Shown: positions 44,682-57,134, numbered from the stretch's first letter. The stretch is 64,000 nucleotides of DNA from Tachypleus tridentatus (GCF_004210375.1 NC_134825.1:69679558-69743557), one strand, 5' to 3'. Translations and numbers: made by a program. Notes: generated by a model from the letters alone, not told the origin.

Positions 44682-45500
44682 ATGGCAAAGGCTAAAAATT
44701 TGACAGAGTTTGAACGTGGCAGAATTGTTGAGCTGCAAAAGCAAGGTATCTCTCAACGTGCCATCGCTGATAAGATTGGGCGTAGTAAAACTGCTGTTGC
44801 AAATTTCTTAGACCCTGAGGGATACGGAACGAGAATTTCAAGTGGTCGGCCCAATAAAATTTCGCTGGCGTTGAGCAGGAGGATTCGAAGGGTTGTCCGG
44901 CAAGACACCAGCTGATTGTCGAACCAGATTAAGGCTCATACGGATGCAGAATGCAACTCAAGAACAATAAGATGGCATCTACGAGAGAAAGACTTTAAAA
45001 GCCGTAAATGTCTTCAAAGGCCACACCACGATACAGCTCGGTTAAACTTTAAGAAGCACCAAACATGAGACGTAGAAAAGTGGACGAAGGTTTTGTTCTG
45101 TGATGAGAAAAAAATTTCACCTGGATGGTCCAGATGGCTTCCAACGTCACTGGCACAATAAGGATATCCCACCGGATACATTTTCTACACGACACAGTGG
45201 AGGAGGTTCCATCATGATCTGGGTGCTTTCTCCTTCTATGGAATAATGGAGTTTCAGGTTATACAGGGGCATCAAACAGCAGCTGGCTACATTGGCATGT
45301 TAGAGAGAGCATCCTTACTGACTGAAGGCCCTCACTTGTGTGGAAATGACTGGATCTTTCAGCAGGACAACGCTGCTATCCACAATGCCCTCAGGACAAA
45401 GGACTTTTTCATGGTGAATAATGTTTTTCGACCATCCAGCGTGTTCGCTCGAACTGAACCCCATTGAAAATATTTGCGGGTGAGTCGCAAGGGAGGTCTA
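44682..45500 (+). pseudogene. Tc3-like transposase, frameshifted
   Basis: From the ATG at 44682: AKNLTEFERGRIVELQKQGI, then SQRAIADKIGRSKTAVANFL, a paired-like helix-turn-helix DNA-binding region. Next comes a GRP-type linker (SSGRPNKIS). After a frameshift near 44915, pieces of the catalytic domain follow. [19 protein letters not shown] (near 45100) holds the first Asp, GGGSIMIW is near 45200, FQQDNAAIHNA (near 45357) holds the second Asp, and LELNPIENICG (near 45453-45480) has the third acidic residue. The order and motifs are those of Tc1/Tc3 transposases. At least three frameshifts or stops make it nonfunctional. The upstream in-frame codons from 44637 are probably not used. Confidence 0.85.
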
Positions 45501-45705
45501 TAGAAATGGACGTCAGTTCCAAACAGTGCATGATTTTCGTGAAGCCATTTCACCACTTGGAATAACATTACAACCAGCCTTCTGCAAACGCTTATATCGA
45601 CCATACCAAAACGAATGTTTGAAGTTATTCGCAATGACGGCCGTGCAACTCACTACTGAGACCTCATGTTGGGCATTTCCTACCCTGTTTAGGATTTCTT
45701 TTTGG

Positions 45706-45917
45706 TATGGTCTCAAACTTTTGATCAGCTAGTATATTTAGGCTAATTTCATAGTGTTCACATTTTCTCTATTAAATGCTAAAAGGTTTTTTATTTTTAT
45801 TTTCCTTTTCTTACTTTCATCTTTCGAAGCTCTACTCAAATAAGTGGTTGAGTCTAACAACGTAAAATGCATATTTTTTCTTCATGTTCATTAACCTTAA
45901 GATTTTACCCTGCAGTG
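45706..45917 (-). repeat. Right terminal inverted repeat
   Basis: Mirror of 44361-44572. The outer end carries 'ctgcagtg' and the inner end 'tatggtctcaaacttttgat'. Confidence 0.9.
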
Positions 45918-46215
45918 TACTAGCAGGGCTAAGAAGTATATTAGCCTACACTGTTTAGATTTATGTGGTGGTCTATTGTGAAGATTTCCTTCAATATATG
46001 GACAAAATATATTAACATAAATGCAACAATATAACACTCTAACATAAGTATAAATTTACGCATCCAAGTTGGATACGTTTTCGCGACTAAACAGTCAATT
46101 TGAAACACGTGGATCTCAATATTGGATAATATGCAATATGACACGACTCTCGTATTACAGACATCTTAAAATAACATTTGAAAACACATTGTAATTGTAT
46201 CAGTGTCTCGCTACT

Positions 46216-46500
46216 ATGAGGCCTGGCATGGCCAAGCGTGTTAAGGCGTGCGACTCGTAATCTGAGGGTCGCGGGTTTGCACCCCCGTCCGCCAAACATG
46301 CTCGCCCTTTCAGCTGTGAGGGCGTTATAATGTCACGGTCAATCCCACTATTCGTTGGTAAAAGAGTAGCCCCTGAGTTGGCGGTGAGTGGTGATGACTA
46401 GCTGCCTTCCCTCTAGTCATACACTGCTAAATTAGGGACGGCTAGTGCAGAAAGCCTTTGAGTAGCTTTGCGCGAAATTCAAAAAAGCAAACAAAAAAAA
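46216..46500 (+). repeat. SINE-A, full length with TSD
   Basis: Complete copy with loop CTCGTAA, a B box with one insertion/change, full body and an A-rich CAAA tail. It is flanked by an exact 9-bp duplication ctcgctact at 46207-46215 and 46501-46509. Confidence 0.95.
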
Positions 46501-46509
46501 CTCGCTACT

Positions 46510-48479
46510 CTGTATACACAGCAACATTTACAAAATTTATACGAAACGACATGTGAGAATGAAGTACAAATTGTTTGTAAATTTGAAGCAGAATATCATT
46601 GTTATCTGGCAAACGAGATGGTGTTATTCTACAAGACAAAAGGAAATTGTGTGTAACGTTAAAAAGCAATATAGAAGCACCTGGAACTATTCTACCTCCA
46701 TTAATAATTTATAAATTAGGTATTTTACTCTCCTTACTAATTATATGAAAATGGAACTCCTATATGCTATATTAAAACAAAAATCGTCTGAAAATTTTCA
46801 GATTTGTATCTTAAAAACTTTAAAATTCTATACTAGGGAACGAAACATGCTGTAAGTTATAGTCAAATTGTAATACGACGTAAATATATCATAGCTGTAA
46901 TAAAAGTAAACATCATAAAGACAAAGTAAAGAAATAAATCTGAAACCACAAAATTATGTTTCTTTTCTCTTTTTCTTTCAATTTGGGAAACCAAGTATTA
47001 AGAACAGTCTTAAACTTGTGCTTGTTTCTTTGTAACATTGTTCAGTATGCTGCCAAACAATGTTATAGACGTTTGTTGCATTGAAGTACGCTTTCCATAG
47101 TTTTTCAGATACTTGAAAATGTTTTAGATTTTCAGTAAGACATAAATTACAAAATACTATATTAATTTGCAATCTAAAATGTTTAAGGATTCATTATTTC
47201 ATAAACAATCGCTGCCTTAATCGACAATTTTAATAAAAAAACTAGGTTTCGATAAATATGGTGAATTCTAATGTTTGACATTACATTTTAGTTTGCCTAA
47301 TGTTTAGCACAAAGCTACAAATGTATTATCTGGGCTCTACCTATAACAATTATCAAACCTTATACTATAGTGTTACAGCCCTCAAGCCTATAAGGCAGTA
47401 TATTTCATATTTTAAATCTGAGTATCATTGTTACAGATATATATTAAACCTTTTTGTTGAAATGAAGTTATAGTTTTTGTTCTAATTACCAATATTTTAT
47501 CTCCCTTACTTTTTACAACTTGTAACCATTAATCTCTTTTGATTGAAACTCTAGGTATGAGAAAATCCACTTTCTTCTTGAATTTTGAACCTGTTTTTTA
47601 TTCGCAAAATTATTGTTTCAGTAATACGATAAATTTCATTATTTCAATAATTAATATTTTTAATAACAAATAACATCGTTATTTGTTATAAACATTGACT
47701 TTAAGCTTACATATTTTTATAAAGTACTGTTAACAGAAACAAGTGAGTTCTTTACCTAGAATTTAAAAATTCAACCATTATATTAAAACATCAGAATAAC
47801 AGTTTAAATCTAGACATAAAGCTAATATTAAAACAAAAATATCCAACTAGTATCTTGTTCCAGTGTTTCGGTTTTGTATTAATATCTTCATAGCTAAGGT
47901 TTCTAAATTTTTAAGCCTTCTCCTAAACTGAACTATTGTCTATGTATCACAGCTATTTCTTAAACAATGTTTTATATTGGCTTAATACATTGCAAATTTT
48001 GATATTTTAGTTCCTCCAAAGAAAAATAACGAAGTTTGAAATTAGAATCAGAATGGTAAATGTCTCCTTACCGTTACTTTCTCGTGTTAATACAGTCCTT
48101 TTTGTTTGAATAAGGTAAAGGTATAAGTTCAAAGCAAGGCTTCCTGACTTAGAGTTACGCGCTCTGTGCTGAAGAAACTTTGATAAACAAGGCTGGGTCT
48201 TTACTTCCTGCCTCCCCTTTGGTTTTGAAGCTTTGTAATCTCAGAAGCCATACTTTTTCCTTTTTTTATTTTCACTTTCTGATTGGTCAGAGCTAACGGC
48301 ACGTTTGATTAATTGCAGAATTACTGGTATTTCACTGATAAAATACATGGCTATTTCGCAGCGGTACTATTGACAGTTTACAAATTGTAATTAAATTTAT
48401 AATAAGTTACACACTTTAATTCAAAAACAATATATCCGGTTAAAAACAAAAATAAATAAGGACTAAGTAAAGCGACTGT
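46510..48479. other. AT-rich intergenic DNA
   Basis: Nothing recognised except a weak SINE-B1-like scrap at 47295-47398 (minus) and, at 48120-48310, a less AT-rich stretch with an inverted CCAAT box ('ctgattggtca'). No transcript can be assigned. Confidence 0.35.
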
Positions 48480-48590
48480 GTTTCTTATAGAAAAACCACA
48501 GCGGGCTATGTAATATTTTCACCAAGAGGTAATCGAGTCCCTAATTTTAGCGTTGTAAATCCGAAGACATACTAGTGTTCAATCGAAAGA
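48480..48590 (-). repeat. SINE-B2, decayed
   Basis: Minus strand: 'gtatgtcttcggatttacaa', 'cgctaaaattagggactcga' and a 'tttctataag' end; the head is poorly kept. A SINE-B1 tail scrap follows at about 48648-48672. Confidence 0.65.
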
Positions 48591-48599
48591 CAGTAAGAA

Positions 48600-49069
48600 A
48601 AAGACATTCTGGATTTTACATTACAAAATCGGAAGAGTTTCGTTGAAACTAAGCACAAAGCTATACAACGGGTCGAGTTAGAAGAGACTTAACACCGTTT
48701 TATATTTTTTGTACAAAAGGAAACCTGTTTTTATGTTCCCTGTTCATTAAACAGTTGTTTACCATAACTGAAATCAGTTCATTATTATCATACTATAGTG
48801 GAACTCTTGCTTATATGGTACTGGAAAAGCGTTTTTATTACGTGATGAGCAACCCCCAACTTTGCGAAATTTTTATCCTGTGTGAATGTAGGTTTGCAAT
48901 CGAGGTCACGATTTTCCCGTTGCGCCTCCGTTTCCCTTCACGGATAACTTTATTTTTCTCCATTCTCAGAGTTTAGATATGATGTCATAAAACGTTACAC
49001 GTGGATTTAATACATTAGTGTTATATATATAAATATAATGGATCTGTTGTTGCACACTCATATAAATAC
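48600..49069. other. Intergenic DNA, nothing recognised
   Basis: The ORF at 48755-48976 has no motif. Not called. Confidence 0.35.
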
Positions 49070-49310
49070 TTCGCAGGATGTGAATGGATCTTCACCAAAA
49101 TTGATATGAAGGTGTATTAGATCCATGGGAAAATGCACACAATTTTTCAATTTTGCGAGTTTTATAAGTGTTTTTGCCGATTTTTTTTACCACTACTTCG
49201 CTCCTGTAGACGGATCTTCACCACATTTGGCATGAAGGTTTGATGGGTCCATAAGGAGATAAATGCAAACTTACGGTTTCACGTTTTGTATTTTTCTGTT
49301 TTTATGGACA
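49070..49310. repeat. Two imperfect tandem units of about 125 bp
   Basis: Unit 1 (from about 49072) and unit 2 (from about 49197) share 'ggatcttcaccaa', 'atgaaggt' and 'gatccatggg'-like phrases at the same spacing. They differ at roughly a third of sites. It may be part of a dispersed repeat family. Confidence 0.6.
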
Positions 49311-50991
49311 TTTTAGATTTTTTAAAATTTTGTATAATGAAACAACTTTACATGTCCTTTGATAACTTTTCATTAATCATGAACTTCCATTCAGGATATG
49401 GGTTCTCCAGTTCGTATCTATAAAAACTAAACTAAAGGATTTTGTATGTATTTTGTTCAACAAATAAAGGTGTTTTGTTTTCGATATGAGTATAATACAT
49501 AAATATGTTCATATATAGCATTGAATACATTTTGAGATAGCAAAATGTAAATATATATATATAATTTCCATATGTTTAATCACATTTGTTACGTTCATAT
49601 TGTAGGTTAAGGATTTTTGTTCGAAGGTAATGGACTCAATACAAATTCTACGTTAGCTTATGACTAAAAATATTCAAAAAACTACAATATTTTAAATGTA
49701 TTGAAAATTAACTGAACTTTACTGACCGATCTCACTAAAATGATTTTTCATACCACCAGAACCTTAAAGAAGATCTAAGCAAATTTGAATATGGGAGAAG
49801 TACTATACAGGGCAGCGTTGTTTCCATCACACAGCTGTGAAAATACAAAGCTGTAAAAACATAAATCGTTTTCTATTTTAGTAATGAACTGTGTTTGTTG
49901 TTTCAGTTATACAAGTTGATATTGAGTGCTTAGAGCCTTGGTATTCGGTAATGGGACAGCTATCAATTACTGTAGTTCTTGTATACACTAGTACATAAAT
50001 TATTACAACACAGAACATTATTTACTTTAATGTAAGTCTATCGTGCCCTAAGAAGACAAGACTTATTTCTACATAGACAAGACTTATTTCTACATCATTG
50101 ACTTAGGATGGTCGATCCGTTCGATCTTAGAAATATAGATTCTGTTGCAATTTCATCAGGATTGCAGGGTAATTGGTGTAGTTGAAAAGAAGCGTCTCTG
50201 CTTTATATTTCTTTTTTTTCTCATGAGATAATAAGCGTTCTGTTTCATAAAATGTTGGCATTGTAGAAACGGTAACGATGATCCTACGATTGCATATAAC
50301 AGTTAAAATGTCAAATTGATTGTTTGATTAAATTTCTGAAATTGCATGACATAAACACCCTATGATATGATCTAAAAGGTTGCAGTTCCTCATGAATCAA
50401 TGGATTATGTTTATCTTCATTTTATCTATGTTATTTTTTTGTATGCATGCACAATATCAGCTGCGTATCCTGTATATTTACGCATAAGGGCTGGATTTGG
50501 GATTGTAGTTCTTCTGAAATAATGGACTTTTAAGGTTATTATTCCATAGTGCTATGAGAACGAATGTTATATCCCATACTTATTAAACATGTTGATAGCT
50601 ATCATTGAGTAAAATTATCTGGTACCTAGTCAATGACAGAACTGCAAATTACAGTGTTGATTAAAACACTTCTGCATTTTGTATTTAAATCAAAGACAAA
50701 CCATCATAGCGGCTGGTTCCCCGAATCCCCACTAAGATGTACCATTTAAGCTTTTCGTTTGAAATTGCTTTGTTATAGATCTACGAATTTGTTTATTAAT
50801 CAGTTTCAACTTATATTGTGAAAACTTGAAGTTAGTCAAACCAGTATTTTTATTTCAAAGGTACTTGTCTAAATACTGGATTTTTAGAATAATACAAAAT
50901 AATTCTAATCTTAGACATCGAAAGCGACAAGTCTACTTTTTTAGACTTAACATTAGTTAAGCCTTTGTTAAGTACGACCTGTATTTGAGAC
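49311..50991. other. AT-rich intergenic DNA
   Basis: Contains an exact 21-bp tandem duplication starting agacaagacttatttctaca at 50054-50074 and 50075-50095. Nothing else recognised. Confidence 0.4.
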
Positions 50992-51100
50992 TCCTCCGCA
51001 GTGGCATAGCGGTATGTTTGAGGACTTACAACTCAAGAAAGTTTGGTGGGCAGAAAACAGACAGTTCATTGTGTAGTTTTGTGCTTAATGCCAAATAAAG
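50992..51100 (+). repeat. SINE-B1, B-box region deleted
   Basis: 'cagtggcatagcggtatgtt', loop 'cttacaac', then directly 'ggtgggcagaaaacagacag' and 'gttttgtgcttaatgcc'. The section between loop and B box is shortened. Confidence 0.8.
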
Positions 51101-51852
51101 AAGCCTATATTCGATAAAGTGATAAATAACACTGTAACTTGTGTACGTTAATAGTTATCCCTCCACCTACTCGACACGCCACTAGAGTGTACTGAACATG
51201 TGTTGATTCTATGGGATATAGAAAAGGAGCGATTACATCATATCTCCACGAAGTGGAAACAGAGGGCTCTGACGACATGCAATGATGTCAACAGAGAATT
51301 GCTTGCTAGGACGCATGCTAGGATGACGCCACGTCAAACGGACATGACGATATAGTTCCACTAAGTGAACCAGATGGTATTTTGCTAGCACCATATAAAG
51401 TGTATCAACATGTCTCAACAAGGCTAGATTTAATGCAGTTGGTATAAACTACTAATTCATCAGTTACATAAACAAATCTGCTATCGTCCATTAGTTAAAT
51501 GAAGTCGCAACATGTGTCCCTGATTCATATATTAAAAAAAAACTATAATACATTGTCATTATCTATGTATTTATATTATCTTTAATATTGAAAATAAACG
51601 GTTCAAACTATACATAATTACATATTTTTTACAAAAAATAATGTTCGCCATACTTTAATCAGAGTTTTGTATGCCACTGAAATTTAAAAGCAACTAAACA
51701 GTTATTTCACTTTACATAGTGATACAAAACAATAAATGTATATTAATAATTGATGGGTCATTTTTGTTATTGTAAACTTATTGCATATGTTTTACTCAAT
51801 ACTGTGCCCGGGAAATAGTCAGAATTTTAAAGAGCTTAAATAGGCTTTTAAA
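51101..51852. other. Intergenic DNA, nothing recognised
   Basis: The ORF at 51233-51421 (minus) has no motif. Confidence 0.35.
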
Positions 51853-51976
51853 ATTGTTTATTTATTTTAAAATTAAACACAAACCTACACTATCTGTGTT
51901 ATGACCACCACTGGCTTTGAAACCCGGTTTCCAACAGTGTGAGTCCGGAGACATGCTGTTGTGCTATTGGGGAGCT
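51853..51976 (-). repeat. SINE-B1 copy
   Basis: Minus strand: 'ccccaatagcacaacagcat', 'aaccgggtttcaaagcc' and an 'agtgtaggtttgtgtttaat' end. Confidence 0.82.
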
Positions 51977-52365
51977 GGTTTGGAATAATTTTTCAAAATG
52001 AAAGATTGATTCAATTCTAATTTTAACATGCGCTTTCACATTGTAAAGTGACAATGGTCACTTCCTAGTTGTTCAAGTTTATTTTGTAATACACAGTAAA
52101 AACCATATTTAAACAGTTTTCAATCAATACAGATTCATCTTGAATTAACATCCATGATAAGACTTATAGTTCTACTAGCGATAACCGTGGACAACTCATC
52201 TGATATTAGCAAGATTGTTAAAATTATATCTAAACTAAATTAAACAAGTATTGTTCATATCTGTTATGCTTTTGATAGTATTTCTGCCTTACATGAAGCA
52301 AGTACTGTGACAGATCTATTTGATAAGTTTTTTTTTATATTTATGTAAGATATTTTTATGTAAGA

Positions 52366-52487
52366 TTTTTGTTTGAAATTCGGCACAAAGCTACACAATG
52401 GACTATCTGTGGTCTGCCAAACACAGGAATCAAAACCCGGTTTTTAGCAGTGTAAGTTCGCAGACATACCGCTGTGCTATTAGGGGT
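52366..52487 (-). repeat. SINE-B1 copy
   Basis: Minus strand: 'taatagcacagcggtatgtc', 'aaaaccgggttttgattcc', 'ggcagaccacagatagtcc' and 'tagctttgtgccgaat'. Confidence 0.85.
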
Positions 52488-53249
52488 AACAATATGGGAG
52501 CATAAGTTTAAGAAAATGAAGTATAATGATTCAGATTTAATGAACTTCGTTAGTGACCGTACGATAGTTTCCCATCTAGATAAAAGTGTTGCTTTTTATG
52601 AAATGAGAGTCAACATGACAAGACTTTATTTTTATGTCTATGTATAAACAAATATTGTGATTATCTCTTTGGACATCCTACCATAATAACAAAAAAATCT
52701 AATTTTAACAATTTTTTTTATTTATGAAATGTAAAATTGCAGCCCCAAGAATATTCCATCATCCAGTTTTACCACAAAAAACAATAGTAAACCAAGCCTT
52801 CCTGTACGAGGATCATGTGTAGAATTCAGTTCACATCTACCATCTACTGTGATTACAAGAAAGCTTTCATCAGTACTTGGGTCATAGAGCAAGTTAAAAA
52901 AAACAGTTGATTGTGGATACCAAGTAATAAGAATATAAGAAATTTACCATTTTTCTTTTAAATCTAGAAATATGTTTAAGAACTGTATGTATAAGTTTTT
53001 TTTTTTTTAAACTAAAGCAGGAAAGTTCTGGTTGGTCCTCTCACTATATAACATTGGAAGCAAAGCAAGATTACATCGTCCAGTATAACAAAAACAAAGG
53101 AGTGCAACAGATCCCAGAAAACATAGTATTTAATCTAGGAAAAAAGTCAGTTACAAAATTATGTATCAGTTTTTTGGAGACATTGGGATATATAAGAAGA
53201 CAAATAACAACTTACCTATGTGACATCTCTTAAACAGTATTATCTCTCG
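52488..53249. other. AT-rich intergenic DNA, nothing recognised
   Basis: Only short T and A runs. Confidence 0.4.
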
Positions 53250-53805
53250 GCGTCAGGATTTAGGTCTTGAAGACATAGTTGGGGCAGTCTTGAAACGACC
53301 TCCTTTTCTCTTGTAATATGTTTTCTTACTGATTTAATCTTTGGGCTATTGCTTATTTATCTCCTTTTCTGGGTCATGTTCATGTAATGTTATCTGGTTT
53401 CTGTTGTGGTTATTGTAAATTAATTATTTTCTTTCTTGTATTGTTGTGTTTTGTACATCTTGTGTTGTAGAATTCATGAACTGTTGTCTTATGTATAGGA
53501 TTACCGGTATAAGGTGCTATTTAGCTATGTTTATGATCAGTATGATCCGATGTTCTTGTGGTTCGATAATGAGTTATGAAATCGTAAATTTTTTGTATTG
53601 CTTCAATGATTGGATTCAATGTTTCTTTATTTTTTCTTCTTTTGGTTGTTGTGTTATGTTTACCTACCCGACTGTAGGTGTGAATTTTTGCGTCATCGGC
53701 GTGTTATGGCGTTAGTAGCAGTATTCTTTTTACTGTACTGCTTGGTGTTTTTTTATCTATGTTATTTCGTATACAACTTATGGACCACTATTAACAGGTG
53801 GTGAA
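53250..53805. other. Strongly strand-asymmetric (G+T-rich plus strand) segment
   Basis: The plus strand is T/G-rich and poor in C for over 500 bp, unlike its surroundings. ORFs of 89 and 64 codons overlap here without recognisable motif. Seen from the minus strand it is A/C-rich, as in coding regions of some retroelements (compare 63700-64000), but no protein motif was identified. Confidence 0.35.
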
Positions 53806-53954
53806 AAATCACTTTTGGAGTTAAGTCAATGAAAATGAAAATGGGAGATTACGGGAATCAACCATTATCACTTATATCACTGGAAAGGGCGGTTTATAAA
53901 CCTGAAACTTCTCACATGCAAAGCAAGCATTCTTCTAATGAGCTATGTGTTTCT

Positions 53955-54071
53955 ATGTTTTTCTTATAGCAAAGTCACTTCGGGCTATCTCCTGTGTCCA
54001 TCAATGGGAATCGAGTCCCTGATTTTAGCGTTCTAAATTCATAGATTTACCGCTGTCCTTACTGGGGGAAC
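53955..54071 (-). repeat. SINE-B2 copy
   Basis: Minus strand: 'cccccagtaaggacagcggt', 'aaatcagggactcgattccc', then 'gatagcccgaagtgactttg' and the subgroup tail 'ctataagaaaaac'. Confidence 0.87.
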
Positions 54072-54362
54072 TCCATGAGATACACCCCCAATATCTTGCA
54101 GGAGTGCCATTAACTAATAACTAATAATCTTAAGATAATAAAACACGTTATGATTATTAACGAAGAAGTGATAGCTTTTCATTGGAGTTACAAGCATGAA
54201 TACTTGTCCCAGAAAGATCAAATCAACATAATTTTTCATGGTTTTTGCGCTTGTCTGAAGTTATATCAGTTAAAACCGATTATTTCGATAAAGCAGTGAC
54301 CGTCATCACAGCTAATGTATATTGTAGTAATGAGACTAACGGCTGTAACTAATAATAAAGAT

Positions 54363-54641
54363 ATGGTTTGGTTTGTTTTGAATTTCGCACAAAGCTACAC
54401 GAGGGCTATCTGCGCTAGTCATCCCTAATTTAGTAGTGTAAAGCTAGAGGGAAGGCAGCTATTCATCACCACCCACCGCCAACTCTTGGGCTACTCTTTT
54501 ACCAACGAATAGTGGGATTGACGGTTACAATTTAACGACCCCACGGCTAAAAGTGCGAGCATGTTTGGAGCTATGGGAATTCGAATCCGCGAACGTCGGA
54601 TTACGAGACGAGTGCCTTAACCACCTGGCCATGCCGGGCCC
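54363..54641 (-). repeat. SINE-A, full length with TSD
   Basis: Complete minus-strand copy, head 'gcccggcatggccaggtggt' at the right end and (CAAA)-type tail at 54363. It is bounded by the exact 10-bp duplication taataaagat (54353-54362 and 54642-54651). The ORF at 54553-54756 is repeat translation. Confidence 0.95.
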
Positions 54642-54890
54642 TAATAAAGATTTCACTTGTCATTGTACTGAAGAATGTCGGTTTTGTGTTTATTGTTCTC
54701 AATATATTAGCACAATATGCCTTAAAATAAGCCCGCCCATGGTTTACATCCGTTGAAATAAGTGCACGCGCATTTTCAGAATAAACAAAAAGTGAATGTT
54801 ATTATAAAAGATACTTTTCAATACAGGTAGAGCCAAAACTCATATTGAATAGGTATTCCAAAAACACATAAAATAATATTTTTTTTCTAG

Positions 54891-54998
54891 TTGGTTATTT
54901 TCGAGCAAAGCCACATTGAACTGTGTACACCGTGAGGTATCGAACGCCAGATATTAGCAATATATGTCTGTAAACGTACCACGGTTTCACTGAAGGAC
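54891..54998 (-). repeat. SINE-B, diverged
   Basis: Minus strand: 'cagtgaaaccgtggtacgtt', 'atctggcgttcgatacctc' and 'caatgtggctttgctcgaaa'. Confidence 0.65.
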
Positions 54999-55032
54999 TT
55001 ACAGTGAAACACTACAGCTTCCTTTCGAAAAT

Positions 55033-55140
55033 CAGCTCGTGGTGGCTCAGCGATAACTGTGAGAGCTCACCTGAATTCTGTATTTTTTTGTGGGCACAGT
55101 GAATACTGTCCATTCTGTTGCTTTGCATTTGAAACAAACA
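55033..55140 (+). repeat. SINE-B, diverged
   Basis: 'gtggtggctcagcgataact', 'tttgtgggcacagtgaatac', 'cattctgttgctttgcattt' and 'gaaacaaac'. It lies 35 bp from the preceding inverted copy. Confidence 0.65.
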
Positions 55141-56870
55141 GTCCCACAAATTGTGAAACTTATCGCTTGTACAATACTGTAATGTGGTTACAAATGGTGG
55201 AAAACAAAAGAAAATAGGGATTTTATTTTAAATTTATACCTTAAAAGTTATTTTCATTACAGATAATGTTGACGTATATTTAAAATTGGAGATATAAAGA
55301 GCGTATAGGAAAATACAACGATCACAAGACTAGATGTGAACACGTTTCTGTTCTTAGAATTTTGTCTTACAGCTTTTACTGAATCACAAATGCACGATTC
55401 TTACTGACCTGACGTGAGATTCTATTTAGACAGTTTTAGTAACGATCAGGCTAACTGCACAAACTAATCCTATGGACGAAATTTCAAATTCAAGTTTGAT
55501 AAAATTACTACTTCAAGTTAAAAAACAATTAGTAATGCCTTAAGTTCTGCTTTTGTGAGTTATAACATTCTTATGGTTTTTACAAATAAAGTCAGTAGTG
55601 TTTTTGTAACTGCAATTTCTCTGTGTTCAGTTCCTTTCCTAGAATAATATCACAATTTTTTTAAATATTTGAATTGTATGACTGATAAGTAAGATACACA
55701 TTTTTTTCGAAACTCAAATATGGATACACAATGAAAATTTGCAACTTTACAACAATTCAAGTTGAAAATAAAAAGAAATCAATGTTTCATGTGACAGAAA
55801 AAACTAGGTGGTTGTATTTTAAAAATCCTTTTATGTGTCACTTAGTTATTTAATTTCAAACAACTGTAATTATGTAAAACAGTTCGGCACATTACACACA
55901 CACGCACACATATTCACACCTATAAAAAGTATAAAATAATATATCCTAAATTTCCTGTACAAAATCAAACAAAGCAGTGAGCGTCATATCGTACCTATTT
56001 ATACAAATTACAATCTAAAACTTCAAAACCTATGCTACCTCCTCCAGATGAAACGTGGAAGAAAAGCCGGATTGACACACTACAGTAGGCCTAATCGCAT
56101 CGTGAGCTAGGCTACTTTGTTCAAAGAAACGGTGTATTGAGAATAAACCAAATTATTAAAACTAATATAAATGGATATTATTTATCTTACTAGATTTAAT
56201 ACATAAAAATTATACATGACGTACTTTTAATAATTTTCAAAATTTGTCTTCAAATTTGATTTATCACCTTCTTCGTATGACGCAAACGGTATAAAGCCGT
56301 TAATGACTTCCGCTATTTCAAACTTATCGCGCGAATTAAGCCTCACGGTGTATTAACTTCAAGTCTGAAAATTTTGGCAATAAAGTTGGGGAAAAAATTA
56401 TCTTTACTCTCCAAATAATAATAACAATGAAAAGGTACGCCTCAAATTGCGAAAAATTTAGGAGTTTTACGTTCTTTATAAGAAGAGATTGAAAAAAAAT
56501 AATAATTCAAGGTTGAAGACAACATGTTTACGATTTAGTGAGCTTCGGAAACCTGCAATTTTTTGATAGCATCAATTTTCAATATTCATTGTTCGCATAC
56601 GATTTGAGCTAAAAATAGGATTCAAAATTATTAAAATCTACACATTTCCATTTTTATTATATCTGTTGATAGTTTTTCTCTACGCATGTGAGAAGTTTAC
56701 CAATTTTACCAACTTATTAATAATTACTAGAGGAAGCAAACATCGATAATTACCGATAACAATAGTAGACTATTGTAAGGCTTACGTACAAGAACAAATG
56801 TAAATAAATTATATATTTTTGTCGATCAAAGTTAAGTACTCAAAATAAAATAATGAAGAATATAACGAAT
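55141..56870. other. AT-rich intergenic DNA, nothing recognised
   Basis: A short (CA)n run lies at about 55893-55910. No motif-bearing frame. Confidence 0.4.
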
Positions 56871-56881
56871 AGCATAAAGAA

Positions 56882-57123
56882 GGCCCGATGGTTAAGGCAC
56901 TTGACTCGTAATCCGAGGGTCGCGGGTTCGAATTTCTGTTACACCAAACTTGCTCGCCCTTTTAGTCGTGGGGGCGCTATAATGTGACGGTTAATTCCAT
57001 TATTCGTTGGTAAAGGAGCAACGGTGCCTTCCCTCTAGTCTTACACTGCTAAATTAGGGACAGCTATCGCAGCTAGCCCTCGTGTAGCTTTGCGCGAATT
57101 TTAAAAACAAACAAACAAAACAA
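56882..57123 (+). repeat. SINE-A with internal deletion and TSD
   Basis: The head lacks the first D-arm part ('ggcccgatggttaaggc'), loop CTCGTAA and the B box are intact, and the body lacks the 'agagttggcggtgg' block (about 38 bp). Tail (CAAA)n. Flanked by an 11-bp repeat with one mismatch (agcataaagaa at 56871-56881 and agcatatagaa at 57124-57134). Confidence 0.92.
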
Positions 57124-57134
57124 AGCATATAGAA

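Larger units (their letters stand above)
44361..45917 (+). mobile_element. Tc1/Tc3-like transposon with 212-bp inverted repeats
   Basis: Ends are CGCTGCAGG (44361) and the complement of CCTGCAGTG (45909-45917), with TA directly outside both (44359-44360 and 45918-45919). The inverted repeats run to about 44572 and back from about 45706. Their inner ends both carry 'tcaaaagttt.agaccata', which may be an inner transposase-binding site. Long inverted repeats with binding sites at both ends (IR/DR type) are known in this superfamily. Confidence 0.9.

Noticed and set aside
53446..53804. Membrane-protein gene from overlapping 89- and 64-codon ORFs
   Set aside because: The hydrophobic, Cys/Phe-rich composition follows from the G+T-rich strand; no consistent start, motif or splice signals.
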